DNA from: Dicyema japonicum
Lineage: Eukaryota > Dicyemida > Rhombozoa > Dicyemidae
Reading direction: 5' to 3'
Assembly (NCBI GenBank): GCA_011109175.1
Contig: RDEW01000010.1
Span: 877,426 to 941,425 of the forward strand
Length of the DNA stretch: 64,000 nt
A program made the position numbers and the translations under genes. Below the pieces are notes generated by a model. It was given only the letters and a program-made list of their open reading frames with translations. It was not told the origin of the DNA and ran no database searches. How positions within the stretch are numbered: the first letter of the stretch is position 1; every line of letters begins with the position of its first letter. Of the stretch, positions 9,770 through 21,367 are shown one piece after another.

Positions 9770-11595
9770 ATCTCGCTTGTGCCACCCTTTCATGGGTGCG
9801 TTTTATTAATCGCTTCCAGTTCCCTCTGTCCTCGATAGGTTTCTCAGGTGCTTAAGATCATCTGCCGACGTCAACCCTTACCCAATCGAAGTTAGGTCTT
9901 GATGTAAAAGGGTTGGTAGAGTAATTCGTGGTTTCCCCGGAAAGTCGATCCCGGGTGAAAAGCATAGTGGTGTTCCATCGCGAGATTAGCCCCATCTGTT
10001 ACTTCTTATTTTTCCGTCAATGAGTGGATATTGTAATGGGAATAGAGGTGTTTGTTTGAGATGTGCTTTGGCCAGGAAATTCTTAGAATGTATCTGAGCT
10101 GCATTCTATGAAAGGAGATCAGACTTTCCATTTCAGGCTTTGAGAGTGCCCAGGTAGAAGAGTTGTACAATAAAACCGTTTTACGAACATATTGTATAAT
10201 TTGATTTTTAAAGAGGCAGAAATTTGTTTACCTCGTAACCATACGTTGTTAAGTCTTTTAAGACCTTTGTTCAAAATGTAAGTACTTAGTTTTTGAAACT
10301 CTTCAGGAGCGTATTTTATGAGCTCTGCGTTAACATTATCTGGGCCTGAAGCTTTTGAGTTATTTAGTCTGGTCACATCCTTTTTAACTTCCGTTAAAGT
10401 TATTTCTGGTGATAGATTTCTGGGGACTCCATCAAACGGATAAAGCTTTTGTTCGTTATCAAAATTGAAATATTTTCGAAGTGATCAGCTATGGTGTCTG
10501 TGCGTTCCTGTTTGTTGTAAATGGTTTTTTTCCGAGTTCATCATGAACTGTTAGATTTTCAGATTTCTTTTTTCGTGCTAGCATCTTTACAGACGCATAC
10601 ATTTGCGCTTCGTGTTTGTACTTTCCTACTTCATTTGCAAGGTTTTGTAACTCTGTTTTGTGGTTTACCTGACACTTTTTTCTTGATTTCTCGCATAATT
10701 TTGTTCTTTGGATTTTAAACTCAGTTTTTTTCACTTGGTTGTGGGTGTTCATGCATTTGATACGTAGATCCTTTTGTAATAAGAAAGGTGATCTAGATAT
10801 GAATCGTGTATTCCTTTGAAGGTTTTGGGAATTATCCCAATCGTGTGATTAGCCGCTGATTTTATTTTGTTAACGAGTTTATTCTATAAACTTCCAGCAG
10901 GTTGATTGAGATTGATCGGTTCTATGGTTTGTGATATTTTAGCTGAATGGTTATTTCTGTGGACAGAATTGTTTCTTAAGAGTTCGACTGCGTATCTAAC
11001 TTCTCTGTGTCTGTTTTTGACTCTGTTAATCCAAAATCTTCTATTTAGAAGAAGTTTGATTACTAATAGTACCCATGAAACTCAGTTCTCGGGCCCGCGT
11101 CCAATTTTTACTTATGTAGAGTATATAGCTCGTGGATATTTCCATAAGGGTTGTGGATAGTGAACTGTAAAAATCATCCAGTTCCGTTGGTTTTTAGATA
11201 CTTTTGGAGATGTAGGTGCATATACATTTATAATTGTAGAGTTAGATCCAGTTTCCAATTGAATTACAAAAAATTCTGTTCATTCACTTTCCATTTCTTT
11301 TCATATATTACCTGAGTCTGATATCCAACGCAAAGTCCATTCAGTAGTAGTGACAGTCCGAAGGAAGCAAGATAAGGTCGTGGTCAGCATTTTGTTCGTT
11401 AAATCCTTCTTTGACTTTGGTCTCTTGCAAGCAGCAGATAGTAATGTTGAACCGTTTCAGATCCTGGCACAGTGACCTCCTTTTGACCGACGACTTTAAT
11501 CCTCGAAGTATGCTAGCGTGAACAGAGAGTTTGGAAAGAGTAAAAAAGACATTAGTGCAATTTGAGATGCGTCACCAACCTCAACCAGAAAAAAT
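9770..11595 (-). mobile_element. RTE-like LINE (family 1), 5' end present, RT core deleted
   Basis: At the 5' side (11569-11595, minus strand) it carries the family 5' box TTTTTTCTGGTTGAGG. The endonuclease N-terminus follows (LCQDLKRFNITICCLQETKV, about 11380-11480). The linker (10489-10752) has KCQVNHK...EAQMYASVKMLARKKKSENL. At 10119-10376 the frame reads NNSKASGPDNVNAELIKYAP then jumps to KRLNNVWLRGKQISASLKIKLYN, so the whole palm with QGDSLSP and YADD is missing without breaking the frame. The C-terminal end decays toward 9770. Confidence 0.75.
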
Positions 11596-11747
11596 CTCAA
11601 ATCATGGATTTTTAATTACTTGGTGTAATTTATATTTTGCCTATATTTGATTTGAATTTACTAATATTTGCTAAAACTTTCTAAAATTAACCAAATTTAA
11701 TAATATCGTCTAATTAGTATATCAGACGTAAAAATCGGGAATATATT

Positions 11748-11754
11748 TATATAG
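11748..11754 (+). promoter_or_regulatory. Possible TATA box of the Ig-domain gene
   Basis: TATATAG, with a neighbouring TATATTTA, starts 36 nt before the ATG at 11784. The position would place transcription start only a few bases before the start codon. The surrounding DNA is AT-rich, so chance is possible; the support is that three other host genes show a similar spacing. Confidence 0.35.
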
Positions 11755-11783
11755 TAAACTGTTCATATTAAGGTAAGAACATA

Positions 11784-13696
11784 ATGATTTTTGTCTACGT
11801 GTTATTTTTGTCACGGAATTATATACTTTCTGAATGTCCGACGATTAAACTCACCCAAAACCCTGATATTTTTGAACATTCTGAATACTTGCTTACCCAT
11901 TCCTTAGATGGGGTACTCTACATGAATCATTGGCCTACAAACAAGACAATGAAATGTCTCCCATCATTTACGTCTAAATTGTAACAGTTCTATCGTCATT
12001 TCACAGTAGAAGAATCTGGACTGACGAATTGCCTGCAAAGTACTTATTCAAGAACTTATCAGCCAATATAAACTTATCCGCAGTTAACGGAACAGTCCCA
12101 CTTCCACGTTGTTATATCAAAAGTAATAATACCACGTGCTTTGTGAGTCCTCCAGTCCCAATTTATAGACCAGGTTTAGACAACTTTAAAACTTTAGAAA
12201 TTAAATTCATATTTTCAAATAACAGTGAAATAGAGGCATGTGTTGATGAACCCTTCGTTTTGAAGATTTTGGAGATCCCAGACTACGCTCTACCGTTTAC
12301 ATCAGCCTGTAAGATGAAATTCGACTACTGCAACATCCCAGGAACCCATTTGATTATTGGTTGTTAATATAAGACGACTTAAGACACAATATATATTTCC
12401 AGTATTGGAAAGAATAAGAGAATCAGCTGCTCCATTTTTGACAAAAAATTCGTCCTCAAAATAAAATTTGTCAATTGTTTTTTTTATATTTATTTCTCAG
12501 CATCCACTAACTGTGGAGGAAAAAAAGGTAAAATAATATATCCCCGAATAACCACGTGTTCTACTACTATAAACACAAATACAACTACTTTAACAACGAA
12601 GTGACGTCAAAAATGATCGGATACCTTTGTCTTTCGCAGATGAGACTTATCAAGTAACAAAATATTTTTAATTTTTATAGAAATATCGTTTATAAAAACG
12701 AGAAGGGGGTGAAGATTCCAGAGATGTATTTATTTAAGAGATCAGCGGGAGTTCACAAATTCTCATGCCAAGTCGATAACTCTGAAGAAACGAAAGTCAA
12801 CTTCACAGTTGTCATTCCTGGTGGCTTCACTTGTAATAAAATTAGAACCACCAAAAATCCTGTCAAAATTAAAAGACTGCCAAAATAGTGAGAACAGGTG
12901 TAATTTCACTGTCGACTTTTATTCCGGCAAATTCGGAAGCCCAATTATTGTCACATGGTACCTCAATGGGGATGAGTTAATTGGTTTTCTTAGTATTTCT
13001 TGAATTGTTAGAAAACGAAGACTTTCAAGTCATCGACAACTTCAACGTATCTTTAAATCTGAAGGCTTACAAATTTGGAAACATTCAGGCCATTATTAGC
13101 AACAACTTGGGAACACAGATGACGTATGCTTATGCTAATTATACTGGTATATGTAATCTGGATATATTGTAGAACCTCCTTATTTTGAAGTAGATCTCCC
13201 CCAAACCTTCACTCTATCATCAAACGTCTCGACTCTCTCATTTACAGCCAAAGTCAAGTTCTCAGGAGTGGAAGAACCATTAATGTGGTGGACCAAAAAC
13301 GGAGATATGATTGATGATGGCACTTCAGAGAATGTTAATCACTCTGTTAATCATAAAACACGCACTTAGTAACTTCTAATAATTTAAATCAAGTTCTTTA
13401 GAGATTATTTCTACTAAAAATTCTTCCGACGAGGGAACTTATCAGTGCGTCTTTCAGGCAGGGTCAGTTATTGTAAAAAGCAGCGGCCTGGAAATCTTCA
13501 ATAATGGTTACTTTGGAAATGATCATTTACAGAATTCAAAGCTGAAAAGAAAAAGGACTATCTTCAAACTCTTTCTGTGATTGCAGGATCTGGCGTTTTA
13601 GTTCTTTTGATTTTTCTATGTTTTATCTACATTAAGCGGCACCGAAGGAATAATTCCTGTGGGGTCTATTTAATATATTGTAGTGAACAAAATTGA
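11784..13696 (+). CDS. Ig-domain type I membrane protein with ultrashort introns
   Basis: It starts MIFVYVLFLS.NYILSEC, a signal-peptide-like N-terminus. Splicing short GT-AG introns gives a protein with at least three Ig-like domains: HKFSCQVDNSE, NFTVDFY...VTWYLNGDE and SDEGTYQCVF are B/C/F-strand hallmarks with paired cysteines and tryptophans. A membrane segment (LSVIAGSGVLVLLIFLCFIYI) follows, then basic KRHRR and a short tail ending at 13696. Introns with good frames are 11981-12006 (26 nt), 12654-12680 (27), 12821-12845 (25), 12984-13011 (28), 13147-13172 (26), 13346-13403 (58) and 13507-13532 (26). The exon structure between about 12363 and 12640 does not close in one frame and may hide an indel. 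Likely a cell-surface adhesion or recognition protein; I cannot name an orthologue. Confidence 0.75.
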
Positions 13697-13959
13697 AAAA
13701 ATTTTTGGTCTGAAAAACGTAAATTCACTAAAATCTTCCTTCGTGGCAAATAAAACAGAAATTGGTATTTTGGCTTAAATTTCATTTTAGTACCGATTTT
13801 GGTTTGAAGCAATTTAATTGATATTTATTTGTTAGATATGTATTTTAGATTCAAAATTTGTTTTTTTAATACAATTTAATAAATTAATAACAAACTAGTT
13901 AAAAGTCAACTTTTATGACAAGGGTTCTATTATGGCCTGCAGGCATTGAACACGCAATG

Positions 13960-14430
13960 GAGGTTACTCCTCATGATCGTGAGCCCAATTTTACGGAAAA
14001 AATATTCAATGGCCGGTGGTCATGCGGCTAAATCGTTCAAACGAGCAATAGGAATACACTAAATCCTCAGCCAAATTTTAAATTTGTTCATTTTATAATC
14101 CAATAAATGACCAATGGTCGAATCACTAAATTAATTCAAACTCATATACCCAATTCGATATTTCTTGGAGTGTTTAGGAAAAATTGCTTTCGAAAGTAGA
14201 CAATCTTAAATTTCTGGATTTAGCTTAGTCTATCGCCGCCACGTGGTTTTGCGAGACTTCTCCGATTTTCAAATATCGTTTGATAATGGAATTCACAGTT
14301 TGGTATTTGATATTAACGATATTTGATATTTTGGATTTTGATCTTTCATTCAAATACTCATCAATAATTCGTTTTCGGTCTTCATCGGAAATTTTAGATC
14401 TTAAATTTGAAGATCGTCGAACCTTTATCG
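13960..14430 (-). pseudogene. IS630/Tc1-mariner-like transposase N-terminal remnant
   Basis: On the minus strand, about 14390-14240 reads KISDEDRKRIIDEYLNERSK, then SKISNIVNIKYQTVNSIIKR, an HTH like those of IS630/DDE_3 transposases. After a frameshift comes AKPRGGDRL, the GGDRRSK-type linker of this group. A degraded second HTH (SDSTIGHLLDYKMNKF) lies farther down. Several stops are present. A piece of the DDE region of the same superfamily is at 47940-48110. Confidence 0.6.
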
Positions 14431-14686
14431 AATCAGGTCCACCATAGTGTCTTCACTCATTTAAAAATATCGTTCTTATCGATGACTATCTATTTGAATG
14501 ATCGTGATTTGAAAGTTTGTATATTTTCAATGTCGTAATTACAAACAGAAAGAGCAAGGGATTTATGGAAGTGATTTAACAGAAGCTTAAAATCAACCGA
14601 GGACCCAATTAGGAACTAGTAAGGGTCTTTCAGCTGTTATGTAAGATCTCTGCGAGGAGGTGATTTGTCACACAACAAAAAGAGCT

Positions 14687-15720
14687 CTCTTGCTTCTATT
14701 ATCTCAATATGGTAGAATCTTTACAGGCCCTTCATTCAATTGAACATCAACGGAATAAAAGGGAAGACAATTAATTCGTCGATTTCTAATCATACACAAA
14801 ATTGACATTTGTCTTTTATAAGAAACAAGGTTTATTCGTTCTTCTCCCTTGCTCAGCTTGCTTGGTTATGACGTTATTCGGCAAGACCACCCGTCCTGTA
14901 GCGGAGGAATGAGATCACGAATTTTACAACATACTCTACGATTTTAGTACGGATGGACATTGAAATAGTCACGATTATAAACATATTCATATCTTCTTCC
15001 AGTTTCTGTACAGGGACTTCAGAATGTTTTGGAAGATCTCCGAAACGAAAAAAACGTGCTGGTACGTAGAGATCTGAATTCCAAACACCTGGCCTGATTA
15101 AATGGGCAATTGGCAGTCATGAGAAAAAATCTTTTACTAGCAAGTCTGGATGGCCAAGTACTTCTAAGATTTATTGAACTCAAAAAATATGCTAACTCAA
15201 GGATAGTATTACATGTCCGGCCTTAACACTTCTTTTAGTTAGTATCCCTTTCTCTTCAGTTGGTCTGTCTGTGGTTTACGATTTATACTTATCTCAGTTA
15301 AAGGAAGACCTTTTACATATAGTAGACTGCCCAGACAAAACTACAAAAATGTCAATTGGAAGAAATTCGCTTCCGTTGTTAACTATAAGCAGGTGGGAAA
15401 CAATATGGGAACCTTTGAATCTACCAATAACTCAGTCTCTCATTTTAACAAGATAATTCAAGACGTAAAGAAAACATTTATAAAAAGCTCCTCCTCTTTC
15501 GACAAGCATATTTCCCAAAATCTGACTGGGAGTTTTCATTGAGACCAGTCAATACCATCAAATTGAATATTCAGAATTTTTCAGTCTTCCATCTAATTAG
15601 CTCCTCCAGAGATATCAGACTCGTGGATACAGGGGAACTTAGTAGCAAGAAAACCATCTTGATAACAAAAATACTATTTTTCAACAGAAAAAAACGGTAT
15701 GTGTTACAGGAGATTTAACT
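14687..15720 (+). pseudogene. Family 2 LINE 5' region with 2A-like motif, decayed endonuclease
   Basis: It opens with LLLLLSQYGRIFTGPS (14687-14734), which aligns residue by residue with a 2A-like LLLLLSGDIETNPGPS but has lost most of the core. Next is a frame with N-I-N-G-I-K (LNINGIKGK), the start of the APE endonuclease as in the copy at 34863. Around 15050-15110 RRDLNSKHLA corresponds to the GDLNAKHPSW motif. Many stops and frameshifts follow; recognisable sequence fades by about 15720. Confidence 0.55.
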
Positions 15721-16869
15721 TAAGAAACTAATCAACCTTTCTCCTATAAACTTTCCCACCCAGAATGAGAATAGTGGACAGCCAAATAAAACCGTATAAG
15801 AAGTGTTGACTATGTTTGCAGCAGAAATATAGGATTCCAGGCGATTTTATATTATGAAGAACTTGTCTGGTGGAACGTTGACATTCATAATCTCCGATTA
15901 CTAGCAGGCTGTGGTCTGAAAAGTGGGAATAGCGATTTCCAGAGCATCGATAATTGAGTCGTCTTTCCCAATCGTTATATGGTCTAGGTACTATATATTA
16001 GTGGGACTGAGATCTCAGAATAATAGTTAGAAAAAAAGAAATCCAAGAAGCTCAGCTCACTACATACCAGTAGAGAGTCAACCAGAATTATAGTTATATC
16101 CCGTTTTCTCCGTTCTCCCCTTTCTAATTCATAATACTCTCTTTGAATAATCGCTTTTGCTATTCCTTTGTTATCGAGATATTGCTCATTTTTTGATTGA
16201 CAAATTGGTCCAGTTAACTGGAAATACGATATTGAGACATTGATCATTTTTTGACAATAATTTCCAAATTTCAGAACTCCCACTACAAAAGATCCAAAGG
16301 CGCTCTAGAATTAGAAAGAACACTAGCAAATAAGAGAGGAGTGTTTAGTAATAAGAGTGTTATAGTAGCTACCGCGAGTAAGACAAACAAGCAATTCCCC
16401 TCTTAAGACTCGTATGGAATGTGCTAAATTAGCCATCCCTCTTTTTGGATGTCCCTTCTCCTTTTTTGATAGCAACGATATGATGACACCTAAGAAGGAA
16501 AGTGAATTGGGTTCTAGAATCTCCGAGGTTTCAGCTTTGACGAGTTTGAGAGATGTGAAACTAAAATTTTGAGGTTATTTCAATAACTGAGTTTATAATA
16601 TAATCCGCGTTTTCTCGTTGCTATGGTTAAGACAAAGCATATGAAACACGGAAAACCGAAGGAATGTCAGTCTTTTGTTTTTTTCCATTGCCAGTTAAAG
16701 TAGTTAATCAAGGTCATCTACATCTCTGAGAAACGTTTTTGGATGTCATCGATCTAACGATTGGAAGAGTGATTCTTGGTTCGATAAGCTTCAGAGGAGA
16801 AGTAGTCATTCGTGAATATTTAGTTGTTACAAGACTGATAATTCGAAATAAAATGGAATGAAAAAATAT
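15721..16869. other. Unassigned; one unremarkable open frame
   Basis: A 99-codon minus-strand frame (15984-16283) has no recognisable domain. Downstream of it on the same strand FSDHSLLVIGD resembles the SDH motif of LINE endonucleases, so this may be a very decayed LINE. I do not call a gene here. Confidence 0.35.
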
Positions 16870-17051
16870 CATTTTACTTCCTACACTGAGTCAGAGGGGT
16901 TCCTACAAACTGAAAAAACTGGATGTTTCCTTCTTTTTCTGTTGGTTCTGAATATACTTGTGTGAAATTGGAAGGATTTTACCTCTGCGACAGTGGAAAT
17001 TGGATACATTTAATTATTGCTTACTATTAACTTTTTTCTCGGTGTATCAAA
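16870..17051 (-). repeat. Dispersed ~200-bp repeat, copy 2 (diverged)
   Basis: In + orientation it ends TTTTTTCTCGGTGTATCA, and shares GTTGGTTCTGAATATACTTGTGTGA-like and GGATACATTTAATT blocks with 39177-39401. It is inverted relative to copy 1 at 4687-4870. Confidence 0.55.
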
Positions 17052-17888
17052 AAATTATAAATAAAATGGCATTTTATGGCAACTTTTCTACAAAATCGAT
17101 TATTGGTAATAATTTGAAGAAACATGATTTTGGATTACGGAAGAGAGAGCCTAGAGTAACACCACAGCTCTTACAGAAAACTGGGAACGCGATTATTAGG
17201 GATAACTCTCATTGTCTGGTTAGTTTCTGCAAATAATAATCATTGCACATTAATTATATTTCAAGTATTTTTTTGTTATTATCTGATTTGTTAGCCACGT
17301 GGTTAATTAATTGGAAGGTAGAAATGATGACTTTGACCTAAATGTCCACTTAGCTTCATGATGAAAGTCCCTTATCTTTTTCTTATCGTTAGGATAGACA
17401 GAGTGACGGAAATATCGGATGCACGTACGATCAGGTTTTGAATCTCGGCAAGCTAAAATTGAATTATGTGTAGTGCTATTTACTAGCTTAATAATTCAAA
17501 TGATCATGTATTAGTGCAAATCAAATACTTATATTTTTTAGTGCAAGCAAACTTTAAGACGAAACCTGACTACAGAGAAATATTTAAATTAGTTTAAATT
17601 AGTTATGGTACTTATCTGTGTATGTTTACTACAAAAAATTAAAGTTGTTTATCAAATTGAAATTATCATGACTAATTAGGAAAACTGCGATCATGACATT
17701 CAATGACTAAAATTTAATAGAAGTATATTATCTAAAAAAGATAATAAAAATATAAGAGTAAACGTTAAAAAAATTAGGAGTCGTTTTGTAATAAATTATA
17801 AGTTTATTATGAAAAGTTATTAAAATGTTAAACGATAGCAATAAAAAATATTAAAAAGATTTTAATAAAGGAAATATTATTATTAAAG
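17052..17888. other. No recognisable gene; upstream flank of tRNA-Ser
   Basis: AT-rich. A 92-codon frame (16958-17236) overlaps the dispersed repeat and has no family resemblance. 17700-17880 is almost pure A/T. Confidence 0.5.
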
Positions 17889-17969
17889 GCTGTGATGGCC
17901 GAGTGGTTAAGGCGGTGGATTCGAAATCCAATGGGTTTACCCGCGCAGGTTCGAATCCTGCCCACAGCG
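17889..17969 (+). tRNA. tRNA-Ser(CGA)
   Basis: Full cloverleaf of 81 nt with discriminator G at 17969. The acceptor strand GCTGTG pairs with CACAGC, but position 7 (A) faces C. The A box is TGGCCGAGTGG (17896-17906), the anticodon CGA (17922-17924), the B box GGTTCGAATCC (17948-17958). The extra arm of class II tRNAs is present. The anticodon stem has four clear pairs plus a G/A mismatch at its outer end. No intron. Probably functional, since both pol III boxes and a terminator are intact; the two mismatches leave a small chance of a pseudogene. Confidence 0.92.
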
Positions 17970-17974
17970 TTTTT
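17970..17974 (+). terminator. Pol III oligo-T terminator of tRNA-Ser
   Basis: TTTTT begins directly after the discriminator base of the tRNA. Confidence 0.8.
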
Positions 17975-18221
17975 GCAAAATTTTTCAAACATTATGGATT
18001 TAATTATTTTATATTACATGTCTAGCATTAAATGAAACATTCGTATTGGTTGTTTTATTTAGTAAATTTTAACCTAAATGTACATGATAAAGCGTATTTG
18101 ATTATTTAAACTCACAAAATAACCACAATATTCAGGAAAATAACTATTGTGAAATTAATTCTTGAAAAATATTTAAAATTCAATTATTAGAATTGATTTA
18201 TTAAAACTGCAGTCAAGAATA

Positions 18222-18302
18222 AGATGCTTTTCAACAAGGTTCCTTTTTATCACCAGCCTTATTAACTATATATTATGCTGATGACCTATTAGATCTCCTA
18301 AT
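18222..18302 (+). pseudogene. Family 2 LINE RT fragment, upstream half (split by RTE insertion)
   Basis: The + strand reads FQQGSFLSPALLTIYYADDLLDLL. RT motif B (QGS.LSP) is joined to motif C (YADD) with only about 8 residues between them, where intact copies have about 40, so part of the palm was deleted earlier. The frame is interrupted at AGATCTCCTAAT (18291-18302), the target of the RTE element, and resumes at 21368. Confidence 0.7.
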
Positions 18303-21300
18303 TATTATTATTAAAGCACTTTCACGAAAGCCATAATGATGCCATATTATTAAAGCACTTTCACGATTATAGCCCCGCATGTGCAACACTCAAAGAAACA
18401 ATATTTATAGTTAGTCTTTTCCATCTTCCTCTGTCGAATGCGAGTGATCTCAATTCTTCCAGGTCGTCTCCCGTCTTTAGATTTTTTCTCACACAATTTA
18501 AGTCTTTGTTTAGGGCTGTCTGAAGTGTCGTTCTAGGTCGTCCGCGGAAGGGTTTTTCGCATCTGTCAAAGTAATCTTCCATCGCTTTGTTAGCGGGTGC
18601 GTCCGGGTTCATTCTTAGTACATGCCCAAATAGCCTCCACCGGGCATCTATCACATCCTTGCTGATGTAAGAACACATACACTTGTTGTAGATACCAGTG
18701 GTTGATATTCTACGTGGCCACTCCATTCCGAGTAAGCTTCTTAGTTGCCTTCTATGGAACGAATCCAGTTTCAATAGTTCGTTGAAGGAACTTCCCCATG
18801 TCCCAGCGTTATACAGTAGGATCGGTTTCACAAACGCGTTGTAAAGCCTGCATCTGATGTCAATTCCAAGTCCTTTGGCCCTTAGCCATCCTTTCTTCAG
18901 TTTAGCCATTGCCGCATTTGCCAGTGTTTTCCTCCTTAGTACATCTTCAGCGTCTCCTAGTAGAGAGCCGAGCTTATTAGTACGTCTCCATCTTTCATGA
19001 GTAATATCGTCTTCTCTTTTGATTTCCGTAATTTCAGTTTTGTTAACATTTACGCTGAGAAACCATTTCTCAAGCTCCGCAGGTGCATTTTCTAGCAGGT
19101 GTTGGAGTGCGGTCACATCCCGTGATACAAAATCCACATCATCCGCATAAGATGTCTCTTCTATGTCTCCTATATAGCATTTACGGAGGTCGCGGAGTGC
19201 AGATTCAAGGTATATGGTGAATAGTAAAGGGGAGAGGGAATCACCCTGGGGTGTCCCAATCGTTGTTTTGAAACTGCGGGAAGTTGCTCCTTCTGTCCTC
19301 ACAGATAGTCTTGTGTTCGCAAGTAGTAGTCTGATTATCCTAACCGACGATTCATCCAATATTTGCTCAAGCACATTCATCAGTTTCTGTCTGTTTATTG
19401 AGTCGAAAGCTCTGGAGAGATCTATTCCCAACACGGTTGTTGCGCTCTTGAATCTTTGGTGCGTTGCGCAGCGCCATCTGTGGCTCCATACAATGTCTGC
19501 CGTAGACCTCCCTTCTCGGAACCCACTTTGACTTGCTGGTAGGTATAGATCGCCATACCCTTTATCCGGCTTAGTGCAATGTTTGCCGCACCTTGCGTAT
19601 CGAATTCAGAAGTATTATCGGGCGGAGATTTTCTACTGGTCCTTTTGATTTGTTCGGTTTTTGTATGGGTATTAATAATCCATTTCCAAGTCCTAGATCG
19701 GTATTAGTTTCAAAGACGTCATTTAGGGTTTTTGCAATTGTGTCGCTAAGTTTTTTTGGCCCATATTTTAGGAGCTCAGGGCTTATGTTGTCCGGCCCAG
19801 CACTCTTGTTGTTCTTCAGTTTATTTATCGCTAATTCCACCTCTTCCACTGTGATTGGGATTTTTAGCGCCTTTGCTTTCCTTGGAAAGGGGGAAAGTCA
19901 TTATTTTCTTTATTCAACAGTGTTTCGAAGTGTCGTGCAATCAATTCTGCTTTTTCTTTCGGGTTACCCACGAATTTTCCATCTTTGTCTTTGATGTGAA
20001 GGATGTTTTGTCCTTTCTTTGTCCGCAGCAGCCGCAAAGCCGCATACATCCTTGAATTGTCTTTTAGGCATTCCACATCTTTTAATAGGGATGTAATAAT
20101 TTCCCGTGAGTGTTTTCTGTTCATCTTTTTGATTTTCCACTTTAGTTCCCTTTGTTGGATATTAAGCTCTTTTTTTTACTCTCGTCTGACGTGTTTGCCG
20201 CTTTTAGTCGTAGCTCTCTGCAATGCTTTGCCATATTTGGCACGTTCGGGTGGTGATCCAATTTTAGGGCGTGATGATTTCGGACTCCAAGGCATATTTT
20301 GGCCGACTTGGAGATTGCCTGTTTTGTTTGATCCCACAGAGTTCGTACTGATGATTCCGGTGCGGTTTTCACCATAAGAGTCTCGATTTGTTCGTGATAT
20401 TTAGCTCTACAAGTTGGCTCTAACCACAATTTTTCTGTCTGAAAGTATATATTGGGTCTTTGTCTCGCCTTCTTCGCGTTTTCAATGTATTTTTTCCCAG
20501 TCAGGTGCTTTTTTACACAAAGTTTTGCAATGACGATCCTGTGGTCGCTGTCGGTTGTTGTTCCCTGGTAGGAACGTGCATCATTTATCAGGTGTTTATC
20601 AGACTTTCGGCAGATAATGTAGTCGATTTGATTATATATATTCACGGTCTCTTCGACAGAGTTTTTTCTTTGTCCGTGCCACGTCGTCTTGTGGCAAGCT
20701 GAGTGCGTAAAGGCCGTGTTGCACAGGAAAAGGCTATTTGCCTCGCAGAAGTTTACCAGAGAGGCACCAGATGCATTTCTCCTTCCGCGCCCGTGTCTTC
20801 CAATAGAGGATTCTTCGGGCCCCATTCGCATTCCGGCCTTTGCATTCATATCTCCCGCAACAAAGACAAGAGACGAGGAAGCATTGTTAGAGTATGTGCT
20901 TGATAGTTCTGAGTAGAATTCCTCGAGTTCATCGGGGTTCTTGATTACTCGTCCACAGTGTGGTGCATAGACATTTATGACGGTTAGTAGACTCTTGGAC
21001 GGGCATAGTTCATTTAGTTTGACTTGTAGGACACATATTCGGACTCGCGATGTAATTTTTTGAGGTAATCCACGTGTAGGGCAAATCCCATGCCGTAGTG
21101 CTTGCATTCAGTTGGGAAGAGAATCAGTCGGTAGTTGTTCCATGTCTCATCGTGTCCATTTTCGATTTTCGTCTCTTGTAGGCAGCCAATAGATATTTTG
21201 TATTTCTCGAGATCGTCACAAAGTACTTTCCTTGTCCAATTTTTCGATATTCCACGTACGTTGAACGTCATTAGCCTGAGTTCTCGATTGTATGATGAGT

Positions 21301-21367
21301 GTTTTTCAGACATTTTTCTTAACCGTTGTACAGAGAAGAAACGAGGCACGTCACCACCTCACCAAAA
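18303..21367 (-). mobile_element. Full-length RTE-like LINE (family 1) with perfect 12-bp target-site duplication
   Basis: A 3065-bp minus-strand insertion flanked by AGATCTCCTAAT at 18291-18302 and 21368-21379. Removing it rejoins the family 2 RT sequence on either side. The 5' end reads TTTTTGGTGAGGTGGTGACG; the 3' end finishes in an AAT microsatellite tail preceded by a tandemly doubled GGCTTTCGTGAAAGTGCTTTAAT-type block. The short poly-AAT tail and the single EN-RT ORF fit the RTE clade. The block GCGGGGCTATAATCGTGAAA.. near the tail is shared with the tRNA-derived SINE of this window. Confidence 0.9.
18367..21313 (-). pseudogene. RTE-like EN-RT polyprotein, frameshifted
   Basis: It begins MSEKHSSYNRELRLMTFNVRG at 21313, an APE-type endonuclease start. 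Endonuclease motifs follow: GCLQETKIENG, VAGDMNAKAG, NQIDYIICR and TDSDHRIVIAKL. The linker to 19864 contains YAALRLLRTKKGQ. RT fingers read NKSAGPDNISPELLKYGP (19571-19849); the palm reads DLSRAFDSINR, GTPQGDSLSPLLFTIYLE and TSYADDVDFVSRD (18367-19434). The C-terminal domain has ARWRLFGHVLRMNP and FRGRPRTTLQ. At least four frame changes separate the pieces, so this copy is not translatable as it stands, though it is the best-preserved family 1 protein here. Confidence 0.88.

Noticed and set aside
16958-17236. 92-codon + strand open frame upstream of the tRNA
   Set aside because: Overlaps the diverged dispersed repeat, no domain, composition like the surrounding AT-rich DNA.
19593-19994. 133-codon + strand frame antisense to the RTE polyprotein (and similar long antisense frames at 20003-20377, 57877-58392)
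   Set aside because: They are shadows of the well-supported minus-strand LINE proteins.
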